Assembly: GCA_031841125.1 (NCBI GenBank)
Contig: CM063113.1
Coordinates: 59,575,211 to 59,639,210 of the forward strand
DNA: 64,000 nucleotides
Source: Acanthococcus lagerstroemiae
Lineage: Eukaryota; Arthropoda; Insecta; Hemiptera; Eriococcidae
Direction of reading: 5' to 3'
The notes below the pieces were generated by a model. It was not told the origin of the DNA. It did not search any database and worked only from the letters and a program-made list of their open reading frames with translations. The position numbers were made by a program, and so were the translations under genes. Shown piece after piece: positions 46,265-56,759 of this stretch; position 1 is the first letter of the stretch; each line of letters opens with the position of its first letter.

Positions 46265-49200
46265 GGAAAAGAGATTGAAGAGAAGATTGCTGCCTTGGGA
46301 GTTGACGTTACTACGACCATGAATGAGTTGAAAGCGGGAACCCCGCCAACTCTTTCGCAAGAAGACTTGATGGCGCGCGCGTCTGAATTTCAGGACGAGA
46401 TTGGCGCCCTGAAAAACACCACTTTGATTATGAAGCTATCGTTAGCTTTATCCGGTCTTACGAATCGTATTGAGACTGTTTTCCATTTTAAAGATCTTAT
46501 CTTGAACCGTCCCCCTCCGGCCGCGGTCGAAGCTGCGCAGGTCGGACCGTTTAAGCTGCCAAAATTGCCGGTACCAACTTTTTCCGGCCAGATTAAGGAG
46601 TGGAGGTCTTTTTGGGACCGGTTCATGAAGACTGTCGACGCCTACCCAACTTTGAGTGACGTCGACAGGTTAGCCTTCTTAGTTGAGGCGCTCCGGGGTC
46701 CTGCTAGGAACACTCTAGCCGGACTCTCAATTGAGGGTCGTAATTACGAGCCGGCCAAGAAACTTTTGGAGGAAAAGTACGGCGACCCGGAGATGCTGGC
46801 TGCGGTGTACTACACGGAGCTGAACGAACTCCCTGAAGCGACCTCTGGTTCGAGCCAACGAACCACGCTTGAGGTCGTGAAGAAGATTATGAGCAACTTA
46901 GACTCATTAAAAATAACCTTGAATCAAGACAATATCAAAAACGTTGTCCTCTCCAAATTCCCAGATAATACCATCATTAAGGTACTGGAAATTGTTGACC
47001 AGCGGTCGGATCTTAGCAAGCCTAATGTCGAAGGTGGAAATGATCAGGCCACCGTCACTGGGCATTCGCTCCAGCTGTATTTAGATTCGCTGAATACGGC
47101 TATCAAATATTCTGAGCGTATGGAAGCAATCAAGCGGTGTGCGTCCAACGACGACGACCAACAGCCAAAAAAGATCAAATTAGCCGGCGCCATGGTTGCT
47201 GGAGCCAAGAAACCATCGCGCAAGGGCTCAAACAACTCATCCGGTTCTCATGGGAAATCTACACCAAACAGCGGCGGCGGCAGCGGCAGTAGCTGTATTT
47301 TTTGCGATAAGGCTGGCCACTTTCATCGGGACTGCCCGAACGTTAAGTCGCTCAAGGCACGCACTCGCATTTTGGGCAACAAGCGGCTCTGTGTTCGCTG
47401 CTTGAAATATCGCCATCGTAATGCGACCCAGTGTCCTCGGGCGAATTTTGAATGTAATCAATGCACTGGTGAGAAGCGGAAGAGCCATCTTTCACACATG
47501 TGCGTCGACTACATGATTAAAAAGTTTGGGGGTTCGAATAACGCGAACCCCCCCAACCATGCAGGTGCGTTTCTCGAAACTTTTATCGGCGTCTTGCCTG
47601 ACTTTAATAATCTTTCGGTTAGAGGCGTGCTTGATTCCTGTAGTAGGTATTCTTATGTCGACCAATCTCTCGCTAAACAGATTGGTCTGAAACCTATAAA
47701 CAAACGACGTGTTGATTTATGCGTTTTTGGCACAAAAAACCTTGTTACAATTGAATCCGGTGAGGTGAGACTGACCATTGGCAGTGCTCACAAACCGGTG
47801 CGTAAAAACTTTTCGTTTCTCGTGACTCCTTGCATCACTGGCAACATGGACACTGCTCCTGAGCCTAACGTAGCTAGAGAAATTCTCCCCAGCGGCCTAC
47901 TTTACGCTGATCCGGATATTTTCTCTAGAGAGGAGCACAGACGTCCGATTCAGATAATAATCGGCAACGATAACCAATACAGCGTTTTGTTTGCCGGCGT
48001 CACGAAAACCACTTCTTTCGGCGTTACGTTACTAAATTCGTTTTTCGGTTGGATACCGACGGGAGAGGTCGGCGGCTCGTCGTTCGCTCGATGTCCTTCC
48101 GTCCTGGTAGCCACCAATGCTAAAATATCGGATAAGAAACCAAACGCGTCGTCAAAATATGCTAAATCTTTACCTCCGATCACCAAAAACATCGTAACTT
48201 CATCTTTCGCAATGCTTAGGGAGACTGAAATTGATTTTGCTTTACAGGATCTTTGGTCTCTAGAAGCTCTTGGCATCAAGTCTTCGGAACTTTACGAAAC
48301 TGATGATGTTGTCCTAGAAAATTTCAAAGCGACCGTACGCTTTGAAAACAACCGCTATGTGGTGAGGTGGCCGTGGAAACAAGAAACTCCACAACTCGCC
48401 TCTAATTTTCGTATGTGTATGGCACGTTTACGATCCCTCTTTGATCGCTCAAGCAAAGAATTGCTTATGCAATATGATGCTCTGCTTAAGGAGCAGCTAC
48501 GTCTTGGTATTATTGAGCCTGCTCCAAAAACAACGCCTTTTTTAACCCACTATTTACCACACAGAGCCGTTTTGCAAAAGAATAAGCTGCGCATCGTTTA
48601 TGATGCTTCGGCTAAAACTTCGTCTGGACAATCCTTAAATAGTCTTCTTCATAGAGGACCACTCTTAATGGAAAATTTAGTAGGGCTTTTGTTAAACTTC
48701 CGTGTTCATTGCATAGCGATCACGGCCGACATCGAAAAAGCATTTTTACAACTTTGTCTCAATGAAGTCGACCGTGACTGCGTTCGCTTTATTTGGCTGC
48801 TTGATGCCAATTCTCCTCCCGATAGGGACAATATAATTATTCTGCGCTTTGCAAGAGTTCCTTTCGGTGTGATTTCGTCCCCTTTTCTGTTAAATGTCGC
48901 TTTACAAATGTTACTCACATCAGAACCCGATAACGCGTTACTTTTATCTGCCAAAGACTTTTTCTATGTCGATAATCTTGTGAAAAGCATTCAAGACGTA
49001 GAATCGGCCATAGACTTCCATGACTCTTTGAAGGAAAAACTGGCTTCCGCCTCCTTCAACTTACGCGACTGGATGACGAACGACGAAAAACTAACCAAAG
49101 CGCGCGGATTCGCGCCAGTTAACAACGAGAGGATCTCGGTTCTTGGTCTTGACTGGGATCGAAAATCAGACGCTCTTTACGTCAAAATCAGTTCCCAGGC

Positions 49201-51790
49201 TGCCTCAACCAACGTCACGAAACGTCTGGCGCTACAATTTTTTGCGTCTATTTACGACCCCCTTGGTCTTCTTCATCCGTGCACTCTGAATCTCAAACTT
49301 TTTATTCAAGAGTGCTGGAAAAATCAGTTCGGATGGGATCAAGTTCTCCCTCCTTCCTTCGTCGCTCGATGGCTGAAAATTACCAAAGAGTGTTTAGAAA
49401 TTTCATCAATTTCGATTCCCAGACGATATTGGGAACACTCCGATACGAAAGGGACATATACTTTACACATTTTTTGCGACGCTTCGCAACACGCGTACGC
49501 CTGCTGCGCCTATCTTGTTTATGTAAACACAGGGACAAAAACTCGCTCCTCAGCCCTCATTTACTCGAAAGTTAGGGCCGCTCCGATCAAGAACAAACCC
49601 TTACTTCTTGAGCTTTCCGAGCTAGCCTCTACCTCCAATCCTCTTGACAAACTCACCTCTGAGGAAGAAAAAATTGCGAAACTAACTATTCCGAAATTAG
49701 AGCTAATGGCTGCTCTCATCGGAAAACGAACCTCGACCTTTCTCTTGAGTCAACTCAAGCTTTCTCTATCAAAAGACATTTTTCTGTGGACTGACGCCAC
49801 CACTGTTCTTCAGTGGCTTCACTCCAGCACAGTTTTACCTAAATTTGTCCAAAATCGTATTTGTGAGATCAAAAGAACGCCGAATCTCGCTATACGTTAT
49901 GTTCCCACAGACGAAAATCCAGCCGATGTTGCCACGAGAGGAGCCACTCCCTCTACTTTGGGTAAGGACCACATTTGGTGGACGGGCCCCTCGTGGTTAA
50001 AACAAGAAGCTTTATGGCCACCTATGCCGATATCAACTGCTATCTTTCGTACTCCAGTCCTTGCTATGGTCGCTGGAGAAGCCAAGTACAAAGGCATTTT
50101 GACGGATAACTTTGAAAAACGTTTTTCTTCGTGGAAAAAGTATGTCCACATTCTTATGTACGTAAATCGTCTTCGATTTGGCTCGACTGTACTTCGCCCC
50201 CCTCTTTCGGCGAATAACTTCAAGTACGTCGACGAAGAACGCTTCCTGAACGTACAAAAGACTTTTTACAAAAGGCACGCAGACAACAATTTTGCAAAAT
50301 TTCGCCTTCCCCTACAACACGACGAGTATAAATACGCGGAAAGAATTCTGATTGCGGAATTACAGAAAAAATACTTTTCAAAGGAACTTCGTGTGTTGAA
50401 ATCTGATTCAAAGGTCAGAACGCAACCTAATCTTGATTTAAATCTTTTTCTTGACACCAATGGTTTGATCCGATGCAAAGGTAGGCTTCAAAACGTATCC
50501 TTTCCATGGGATGTTATACACCCCATCCTCTTACCAAGAGACAGCCCCCTCACTGAGGTACTCCTCTTTAATTTACATGTGGAAAATCACCACATCGGCG
50601 TCTCTCATTTGTTAGCTAAGCTCAGAGAACGCTTCTGGGTAACAAAGGGCAGGTCGAAAGTCAAGTCTGTCATCAGCAGATGTTTAATGTGCAAATTTTG
50701 GGAAGGGGGTAGCTATAAGTTGCCTTCCATCCCGCCACTTCCCTTGATAAGGGTGTGCGAAGTGAAACCTTTTGCTTCCCTTGGCATCGATTATTTGGGA
50801 CCTGTTATGATTGTTGATGGTACAACGTCAGCTCCGGTGCACATTGCACTTTTTGTCTGCCTTGTAACTAGAGCAGTTCATTTAGAAATTGCTCGCGATC
50901 TCTCTGCCGACGAATTTTTGATGGCCCTTCAGCGTTTCGTTGCACGGCGAGGTTCTCCGCAGTTCATTCTTTCTGACAACGCCTCGCACTTTACCTTTGT
51001 ACAGCCTCTCGTCTCCCAGTTGGTGGAGAGACAATTCGAAATTTCTGATTCCAGGGTTCGAGATTATCTTAACACCAAGGATATCCACTGGAAATTTATT
51101 CCCCCTTATGCCCCGTGGCATGGTGGGGCCTATGAGAGGTTAGTAGCGCTGGTAAAGCGAAGCCTAAAGAAGACGTACGGCCTTCAATATTTGGACTATG
51201 TCCAATTCAATACCGCTCTCTGTCTGATTGAAGACACGATCAACGACCGCCCGCTCACTTATACTGCGTCCGACGAGGTACTTCTACCTCTCACCCCGAA
51301 CAACATTTTAAGACCGTTAGACAAGCCCGAAAGCCAACGTCTTGAGATTTCGGACAACAAGATTTTAGAATCGAATGCTGAAAACCTCATCTCCATCAAA
51401 AGGAATTGTAGGCTAGTTGTTTCCTCCTTTTGGGAGAATTTCAGAAGCCTTTATTTAACTTCTCTGAGGGAACGCCATACCGCTTTGCACCGCCCCTCGA
51501 AAGGCTCTGTTTCTTTCACTCCTAAAAAAGGAGATATCGTTCACATTAAAGAACCATACGCTCCGAGATGCGATTGGAAAGTAGGTACAATCTTACACTT
51601 GGACAAACGAGCAGCCGTTGCTCAAGTAAAAGTCAAGGGTAAGGTATTTGTGAGAGCTGTGAGTCTTCTATATCCGTTGGAGGTTGACCCTCCTGTAAGC
51701 TCAAACGACGTTGCTAACGATATAGCCACTACAGGAAAAAAGGTTCGTCTTGACCACACTTACAGCACCTCTCCTCTAACCGGAAATTGA
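46265..51790 (+). CDS. BEL/Pao Gag-Pol polyprotein
   Basis: A single frame of about 1840 codons. The first in-frame ATG is 46319; the frame itself opens at 46265. Domains in order: Gag with FSGQIKEWRSFWDRF; a zinc knuckle C-x2-C-x4-H-x4-C (CIFCDKAGHFHRDC, near 47295) and a second Cys/His-rich block; an aspartic protease with LDSCSRYSYV (near 47630); RT with LRIVYDAS, ITADIEKAFLQLCL and FYVDNLV (near 48965); RNase H with IFCDAS, KLELMAAL, LWTDATTVL and NPADVATRG; integrase zinc-binding HxxxxH...CxxC (near 50580-50695), then the catalytic GIDYLG, LSDNASH and GGAYERL (D, D, E). No break seen. RT has YVDN rather than YVDD. Confidence 0.95.
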   Translation, partial: GKEIEEKIAALGVDVTTTMNELKAGTPPTLSQEDLMARASEFQDEIGALKNTTLIMKLSLALSGLTNRIETVFHFKDLILNRPPPAAVEAAQVGPFKLPKLPVPTFSGQIKEWRSFWDRFMKTVDAYPTLSDVDRLAFLVEALRGPARNTLAGLSIEGRNYEPAKKLLEEKYGDPEMLAAVYYTELNELPEATSGSSQRTTLEVVKKIMSNLDSLKITLNQDNIKNVVLSKFPDNTIIKVLEIVDQRSDLSKPNVEGGNDQATVTGHSLQLYLDSLNTAIKYSERMEAIKRCASNDDDQQPKKIKLAGAMVAGAKKPSRKGSNNSSGSHGKSTPNSGGGSGSSCIFCDKAGHFHRDCPNVKSLKARTRILGNKRLCVRCLKYRHRNATQCPRANFECNQCTGEKRKSHLSHMCVDYMIKKFGGSNNANPPNHAGAFLETFIGVLPDFNNLSVRGVLDSCSRYSYVDQSLAKQIGLKPINKRRVDLCVFGTKNLVTIESGEVRLTIGSAHKPVRKNFSFLVTPCITGNMDTAPEPNVAREILPSGLLYADPDIFSREEHRRPIQIIIGNDNQYSVLFAGVTKTTSFGVTLLNSFFGWIPTGEVGGSSFARCPSVLVATNAKISDKKPNASSKYAKSLPPITKNIVTSSFAMLRETEIDFALQDLWSLEALGIKSSELYETDDVVLENFKATVRFENNRYVVRWPWKQETPQLASNFRMCMARLRSLFDRSSKELLMQYDALLKEQLRLGIIEPAPKTTPFLTHYLPHRAVLQKNKLRIVYDASAKTSSGQSLNSLLHRGPLLMENLVGLLLNFRVHCIAITADIEKAFLQLCLNEVDRDCVRFIWLLDANSPPDRDNIIILRFARVPFGVISSPFLLNVALQMLLTSEPDNALLLSAKDFFYVDNLVKSIQDVESAIDFHDSLKEKLASASFNLRDWMTNDEKLTKARGFAPVNNERISVLGLDWDRKSDALYVKISSQAASTNVTKRLALQFFASIYDPLGLLHPCTLNLKLFIQECWKNQFGWDQVLPPSFVARWLKITKECLEISSISIPRRYWEHSDTKGTYTLHIFCDASQHAYACCAYLVYVNTGTKTRSSALIYSKVRAAPIKNKPLLLELSELASTSNPLDKLTSEEEKIAKLTIPKLELMAALIGKRTSTFLLSQLKLSLSKDIFLWTDATTVLQWLHSSTVLPKFVQNRICEIKRTPNLAIRYVPTDENPADVATRGATPSTLGKDHIWWTGPSWLKQEALWPPMPISTAIFRTPVLAMVAGEAKYKGILTDNFEKRFSSWKKYVHILMYVNRLRFGSTVLRPPLSANNFKYVDEERFLNVQKTFYKRHADNNFAKFRLPLQHDEYKYAERILIAELQKKYFSKELRVLKSDSKVRTQPNLDLNLFLDTNGLIRCKGRLQNVSFPWDVIHPILLPRDSPLTEVLLFNLHVENHHIGVSHLLAKLRERFWVTKGRSKVKSVISRCLMCKFWEGGSYKLPSIPPLPLIRVCEVKPFASLGIDYLGPVMIVDGTTSAPVHIALFVCLVTRAVHLEIARDLSADEFLMALQRFVARRGSPQFILSDNASHFTFVQPLVSQLVERQFEISDSRVRDYLNTKDIHWKFIPPYAPWHGGAYERLVALVKRSLKKTYGLQYLDYVQFNTALCLIEDTINDRPLTYTASDEVLLPLTPNNILRPLDKPESQRLEISDNKILESNAENLISIKRNCRLVVSSFWENFRSLYLTSLRERHTALHRPSKGSVSFTPKKGDIVHIKEPYAPRCDWKVGTILHLDKRAAVAQVKVKGKVFVRAVSLLYPLEVDPPVSSNDVANDIATTGKKVRLDHTYSTSPLTGN

Positions 51791-52124
51791 GCACACTATT
51801 TACATTTATGCTTATACATATTATTTTACTTTACTAGTTTACTTTATTGCCGAACACGCTTATTTTATGTGTTATCAAGTGAGCTCGTACCTATTAGCCA
51901 CTACCCTTCATACTTTTATGCTAATAACTCGTGTTACTATGGTAGCAAACTGCATTGCCAACTTTTAATGCGCTAGGAGCACTTGCTATTTGTAGCAAAT
52001 GCACCACTTACTCAGCCAAAATTGCTGCTTATCTCGCACTATGCACAAACCGCTTCAACTTGCGGTGGGTGCCATGCTGATCTTTTCTCTCACCCTTTCG
52101 AAAAGATCTCCCCGCGGCCGCGAG

Positions 52125-53141
52125 TGTCGAAAATCCGGCACCCCTCACCTTGAGTTCCTTCTTTCGACTCCGTGACGTAAGTCGTCACGGATTTTAGAGT
52201 GAGCACAGACTTTAAGTGAGCTAGGCAGCAGCACTGGTGCCGATGCTTGGAATCCCCTTTTACGATCGACGACTTTGTCGATGATTTCTGCCCTCTCGAT
52301 CATTTCCGTTGTGTTGCGAGCTGAGCGGTAGCTGCTCCTTTTTTACTCTCGCGGTATTTGCGTTTTTTGTCGTGCAAAAATTTTATTCGAAGAAAAGAAA
52401 ATGTCTACGGTGAGTCTATACTACTATTTAATTTTCACATCTCGTTGCATGTGACGATGTGAGATTTTATTTACTGCGATATTCGTTAAATATCTCAAGG
52501 TCTGGTCGCCCCGCTTTTCGCCCCGGTTGACACCTTTACGCTTTGGTCGACCCCCTTTCACTCTGATCACCTCGTTTACTTGGTCGACCCCCCTTGCTTC
52601 AGTCGACCCTCTTTTATTCAGATCTACCCCGTTTTACTCCGGTTGCTCCCTTTGTTCTGGACGGCCCCCTTTGCTTATGTTGCCCCCTTTTCCCTCTTCA
52701 ACTCTTTGGAAAATCCCATTTGGTACGAATTTATAGGTAGGCTCACTTGGTATGTGGTTTCGCATACTAAGACTCTCCTTTTATTTTCAGGTGCCGAATT
52801 GAAGGAAGCCGCCAAATAGGGCCAAAGTCCGTCTTCCGAAAATTGTATATTGTTGTACATTTTTAACGTTGAAATAATTAAACTTTACACCTACCAACTT
52901 GCAGTTTCTTCCGTGATATACCAGTACCTAAAGCGCTATAGTATTGGTTTCATTTCAGAGTCCATGATACATTCGAGTCTTATTCGTTTCGTCCGAATTG
53001 CGCGGCGTAACCCTTCTATTTCACTTCCACTGTGTAGGTTCTCCTTAGGACGCAACCCTTTCCCCCCTTGTGACGTAATCTCCATCTAGGTCGCTAGGTT
53101 CTAATTTGTGATAAGCACTCTGCTTCGTACAAATTACGTCA
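52125..53141 (+). repeat. 3' LTR of the BEL/Pao element
   Basis: Same length and, on reading, same sequence as the 5' LTR. The bases just before it (GATCTCCCCGCGGCCGCGAG) are not a purine tract. Confidence 0.97.
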
Positions 53142-53146
53142 TCCGT

Positions 53147-53308
53147 CTCCCGTCTGTTACAACCTCTCCAGCCTGCAGCCCATTCAGCTGCCAGTAGCCG
53201 AGTCTCCAGCAACCTTCAATGCCGTTGGAGGATTTGATTCGCAAATGGACGCTGTTGAGCGAGACAGAACCAAGCGACATGTGAGGAGTTATCATCTGTC
53301 AAAAGAAA
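53147..53308 (+). other. Exon-like sequence next to the retrotransposon
   Basis: Before the BEL insertion this stood directly upstream of ZNF277, in divergent position. It is GC-richer than the flanks. An ATG at 53219 opens a frame of 20 codons (MPLEDLIRKWTLLSETEPSD) ending at a donor-like GTGAGG at 53281. It may be the first exon of a divergent gene or part of the old ZNF277 promoter. I recognise no protein. Confidence 0.25.
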
Positions 53309-53712
53309 CAGGGATGGCAAACGAAACGAAACGAAATTACGAAACAACGAAATAACGATTGATTTTTGTCTAAAATATTGAAACGAAAAAAAAAAAAAAC
53401 GGTTTCGTTTGCCATCCCTAGTTTTCTGATTTGTGATTTTTTAGGATCGGCTGCTAGTAGCCGACCCTATTGCAACCACTTTCTAGGGTCGGGTCTTTGA
53501 GTCTTTGACTATGTATAGTCAAAGGATCGAGTACTAGTAGCCGAGCCTACTGTTATCGAAATTTCATTTCTTTTCCCGGGTGAGCTGAGTCAGGGTGAGT
53601 TCAGTAAATAGCAGGGATGGCAAACAAACGAAACGAAATAACGATTGATTTTTGTCAAAAATATTGAAACGAATAACGAAACGAAAAAAAACGGTTTCGT
53701 TTGCCATCCCTG
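53309..53712. mobile_element. Composite hAT unit of two MITEs
   Basis: Two palindromic MITEs, 53309-53420 and 53612-53712, each start CAGGGATGGCAAACRAA and end in the inverted form. They enclose 191 bp of unrelated DNA. Neither MITE has its own duplication, but the outermost flanks are both AAAAGAAA (53301-53308 and 53713-53720), an 8-bp duplication for the whole 404-bp unit. The enclosed DNA contains a diverged direct repeat (AGGATCGGCTGCTAGTAGCC and AGGATCGAGTACTAGTAGCC). Confidence 0.85.
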
Positions 53713-53720
53713 AAAAGAAA

Positions 53721-56430
53721 CAAACGCGGACGATTTAAGAAAGAAGGAAAATGACAGGGGCCCTTTTTAGAGCGATGGGAATATGAGCGTGATGGGACGT
53801 GTTGTGGTTTATCACATCAGTTGCTGTTTTCCCATGATAATATTGGTGAATTTTATGCATTTCATGATTTCATGATAAGTTTGTAGCTTTGTACACATTT
53901 CAGCATAGAATCAATGTTAATACAATACACGTTTGTAATCATTTATTGGCGCCAATTTCGCTGAATATCATATATGCTGGTACATAGAGCGGGGGTTCTC
54001 TAATAAAGTAGGACACGGAGAATTCAAAAATCCGCACTAGGGGCCCTTTTGACAGAAAACTCCTCATTTGTTTATAATGAGTTATTAGTATTGTTGGAAA
54101 GAGGAAAGTGCATAAAAAGTAGAATTTTTTTCAAAATTAGGCCCCCGATTCAAAATGTGTACTCACGTTCAAAAAAGCTTATCAGTAAATGCTATGTCTG
54201 TAAAACGGCATTATTCGTTGGCTTTTAATTTTAATGTTACGTTTTCTCAAAAAAAAAACAAAAAAACAAAAAAAAAAACAGATTTTGTCGCTTGGGAGTT
54301 TTTTTTTTAACAGCGTCCAACTGGCAACTGTCCTCTTTTCAAATGATTTATCTGTTTTTGTCCTTGATGATGAACCTTATCTGATTTTTGATTCTTGATC
54401 TTATCTTTGATTTGATCAACTTTTTTTCTAAACTCCTAATCTAATCTGAAGATTATCCATTTTTCGCTCTCTTCAAAACAATGTGGTTTTAGAAATTATC
54501 TGATTTGCATGACTTGTGCCTCACCTTGATTAAGGCCTGACAGGCGCGGGTAGAAAGATTAATAAATCCACCCTGTTGATGGGATGAAGGACTGGTGGGT
54601 CACCTGCCTAATAAGTAAAAAGATGAAAAAGAAAGAAAAAAAGGGGGAAAAGAGAAGAAAACAATGGGCCGCAAGGAAACAGGATACTGTGGAATTTTTA
54701 GGACTCAAAAGATATAATAGAGATCGTGTGATGGGTGTGATGGAGTCATAGATCGTTGACTGACCGAAGTGTACGTTTGCGGGGGAGAACAAAGATGGAG
54801 TTGATGGGATGGGGAGCTTCCTTCGGGAATGCAAAGCACAGAGGTAGGCAAAACTGAAAATGATTCAGCAGTCGTAAACGTATAGAAGTCGTGATTTAAG
54901 TTCTGCATTATTTACTCTACTACTTTCAAATCATATTTCTTTCCAAGATTTCAAAAATGTAATGAAATTCCTGAAATTGAAATTCTCGATGCAAACTATG
55001 AAAATTTTAAATCATTTACTAAAAAACGACTTGACGATTCTTAAATGTTGTGTTGCAATTTTAGTTAGTTTTCAACCTACAGTGTCTAAATGATTTTTAA
55101 ATCGTGTTTTGTGCCTTTTGTATCATGTGTCATGTTTGGTTTGAGATATATCGGGATGAGAAAAAATTTGAAGGACAGACACTTACTAATATTTATAGAA
55201 ACTGGCGGAATTGAGAAGTCATGTTGGTACTCTTTGTTTTGGTTTTTTTTCCTCCTTTTCATTCTTGATACCTATTGAACATTTTGAGCCCAACTGACAA
55301 AACGAAAATTCGGACCGCGTTAGTATTCAGATTCTAGGTTTTAACACCTTTTTCGAAATCGAATGAAAACTGAATCAAAATCTCTATCTTTTTCCTTTTT
55401 TTGATTCTTCGACGTTTAACATTATTAGCACTAATGAGCCTACCTTGTGGTTACGTTTATATCATTCTAGGTTACTTAGGCCTTACTTGGTGAAATTGTG
55501 AAATTTTGTTTGAAAAGGCGATGGCGAGAATTCTTCAAAATCATAGATGATCAAAATCAAAAACTACAGTATCAAGAAAATCATTAAAATTAAGGAAATA
55601 ATTTGATTTTACTTTTCAAATCATCTCATGTCTAGTATCAAAATTGTGACTTAGTTGAGGGAAGCAACCGATGTGTTGTGATTTTTCAGGTTTTTTTATT
55701 TAAGAGCGTTAGAAAAACTGAAAAAAAATTTAAAAAATGACGGCTAATGTGGAAAAACAAATTAATAAAATATTGAAAAAAACATGATAACAGAAGAAAA
55801 AAATTGCTTGAGAAAAGAGAGAAAAATAATAAAGTGCCAAAACCCTGAAAAATTAAGAAAAAACATGAAATCAGCGACCGAAACAGGAATCAAAACGAAA
55901 TGGAAAATGAAGTTTGTTTGGAAAACGAAAATTGAACCCGAGACTACGAATTTGGAAAGGAATCTTAAAACCCGATAAGAAATTTGAGAGACCCAAATCT
56001 TGAAAACCGAGATTTTGATGATTTCTTTATGGTGTAGCCCTGACAGATCCGATGGAGCTGCAATTTTCAAAAAATTGAGACGCTGGTGTTTAATCAGGAC
56101 TGAAAAATGCGACACAAAGAAGAAAAAGACGACACTTTTTGTTTTTAAAATCCAAAATATTAAATTTGTATCAAGAATATCGACGATAATGATATATTTT
56201 TTTAAATCAATAATATTAATAAAATCAGAACATCAAAATTGATTTTTAATTTTTTTTTTTTTCAAAGTTGAAATAAATTGTAAGAATTGTTTACAGAGAA
56301 GAACACTTTATTCATTTATTTATAAATATTGTTTTTCAAATATATAAAATATAAACTTAATTTTCTGAGGAGATGAAAAAATTATCTAAATTTCTTGAAA
56401 TTAAGAAGAAAAAAACATCCCTGCAACGAG
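53721..56430. other. Unassigned AT-rich interval
   Basis: No gene supported. 54060-54340 is related to the nested MITE interior at 17069-17190 (shared AAAAAGTAGAATTTTT and CCCCCGATTCAAA). 54540-54860 is purine-rich and has a phrase that looks faintly retroelement-derived. 55700-56300 is A- and T-rich without structure. Confidence 0.4.
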
Positions 56431-56439
56431 CCGATTTAC

Positions 56440-56750
56440 ACAGCTGAAGGAAAAGTAAAAAGGTGGGTAGAGTATGTAAAATAACTATAAATATAGTAAT
56501 AATGGTGATGAAGAGATAAGAAGGAAGATATGGAAGAAGATGAGACTTAATTTTAAAAGTTTAATTTGACAAAGCATTGAGAAATTTAAAAAGTGGATGA
56601 GATACCAGCTGAATTATTACAGAACTTAGGAGAATATGTACTTGATAGATTGTACAAATTAGTATGTTGTATCTATGATAAAGGGGAAATGCCAGAGGAC
56701 TTTAAAAAGAGTGCTATTGTAACAGATATAGATTTTAGTATGGGTATGCA
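56440..56750 (+). mobile_element. LINE fragment, RT start
   Basis: Plus-strand reading gives VKRWVEYVK, then after stops DEIPAELLQNLGEYVLDRL and CIYDKGEMPEDFKKSAIV, the N-terminal RT region of the same LINE group as those at 27-30 kb. Broken by several stops. Confidence 0.85.
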
Positions 56751-56759
56751 TTATTAGCA

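Larger units (their letters stand above)
43067..53141 (+). mobile_element. Full-length BEL/Pao LTR retrotransposon
   Basis: 10075 bp. Two LTRs of 1017 bp each (TG...CA) show no difference I could find. The target duplication TCCGT lies at 43062-43066 and 53142-53146. Inside are a primer-binding-site candidate, a 2.2-kb leader, and one gag-protease-RT-RNase H-integrase frame with no stop. The order and motifs (Gag of the DUF1759 type, integrase after RNase H) are those of BEL/Pao. No envelope-like frame follows. Equal LTRs and an open frame indicate a very recent insertion. Confidence 0.97.
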
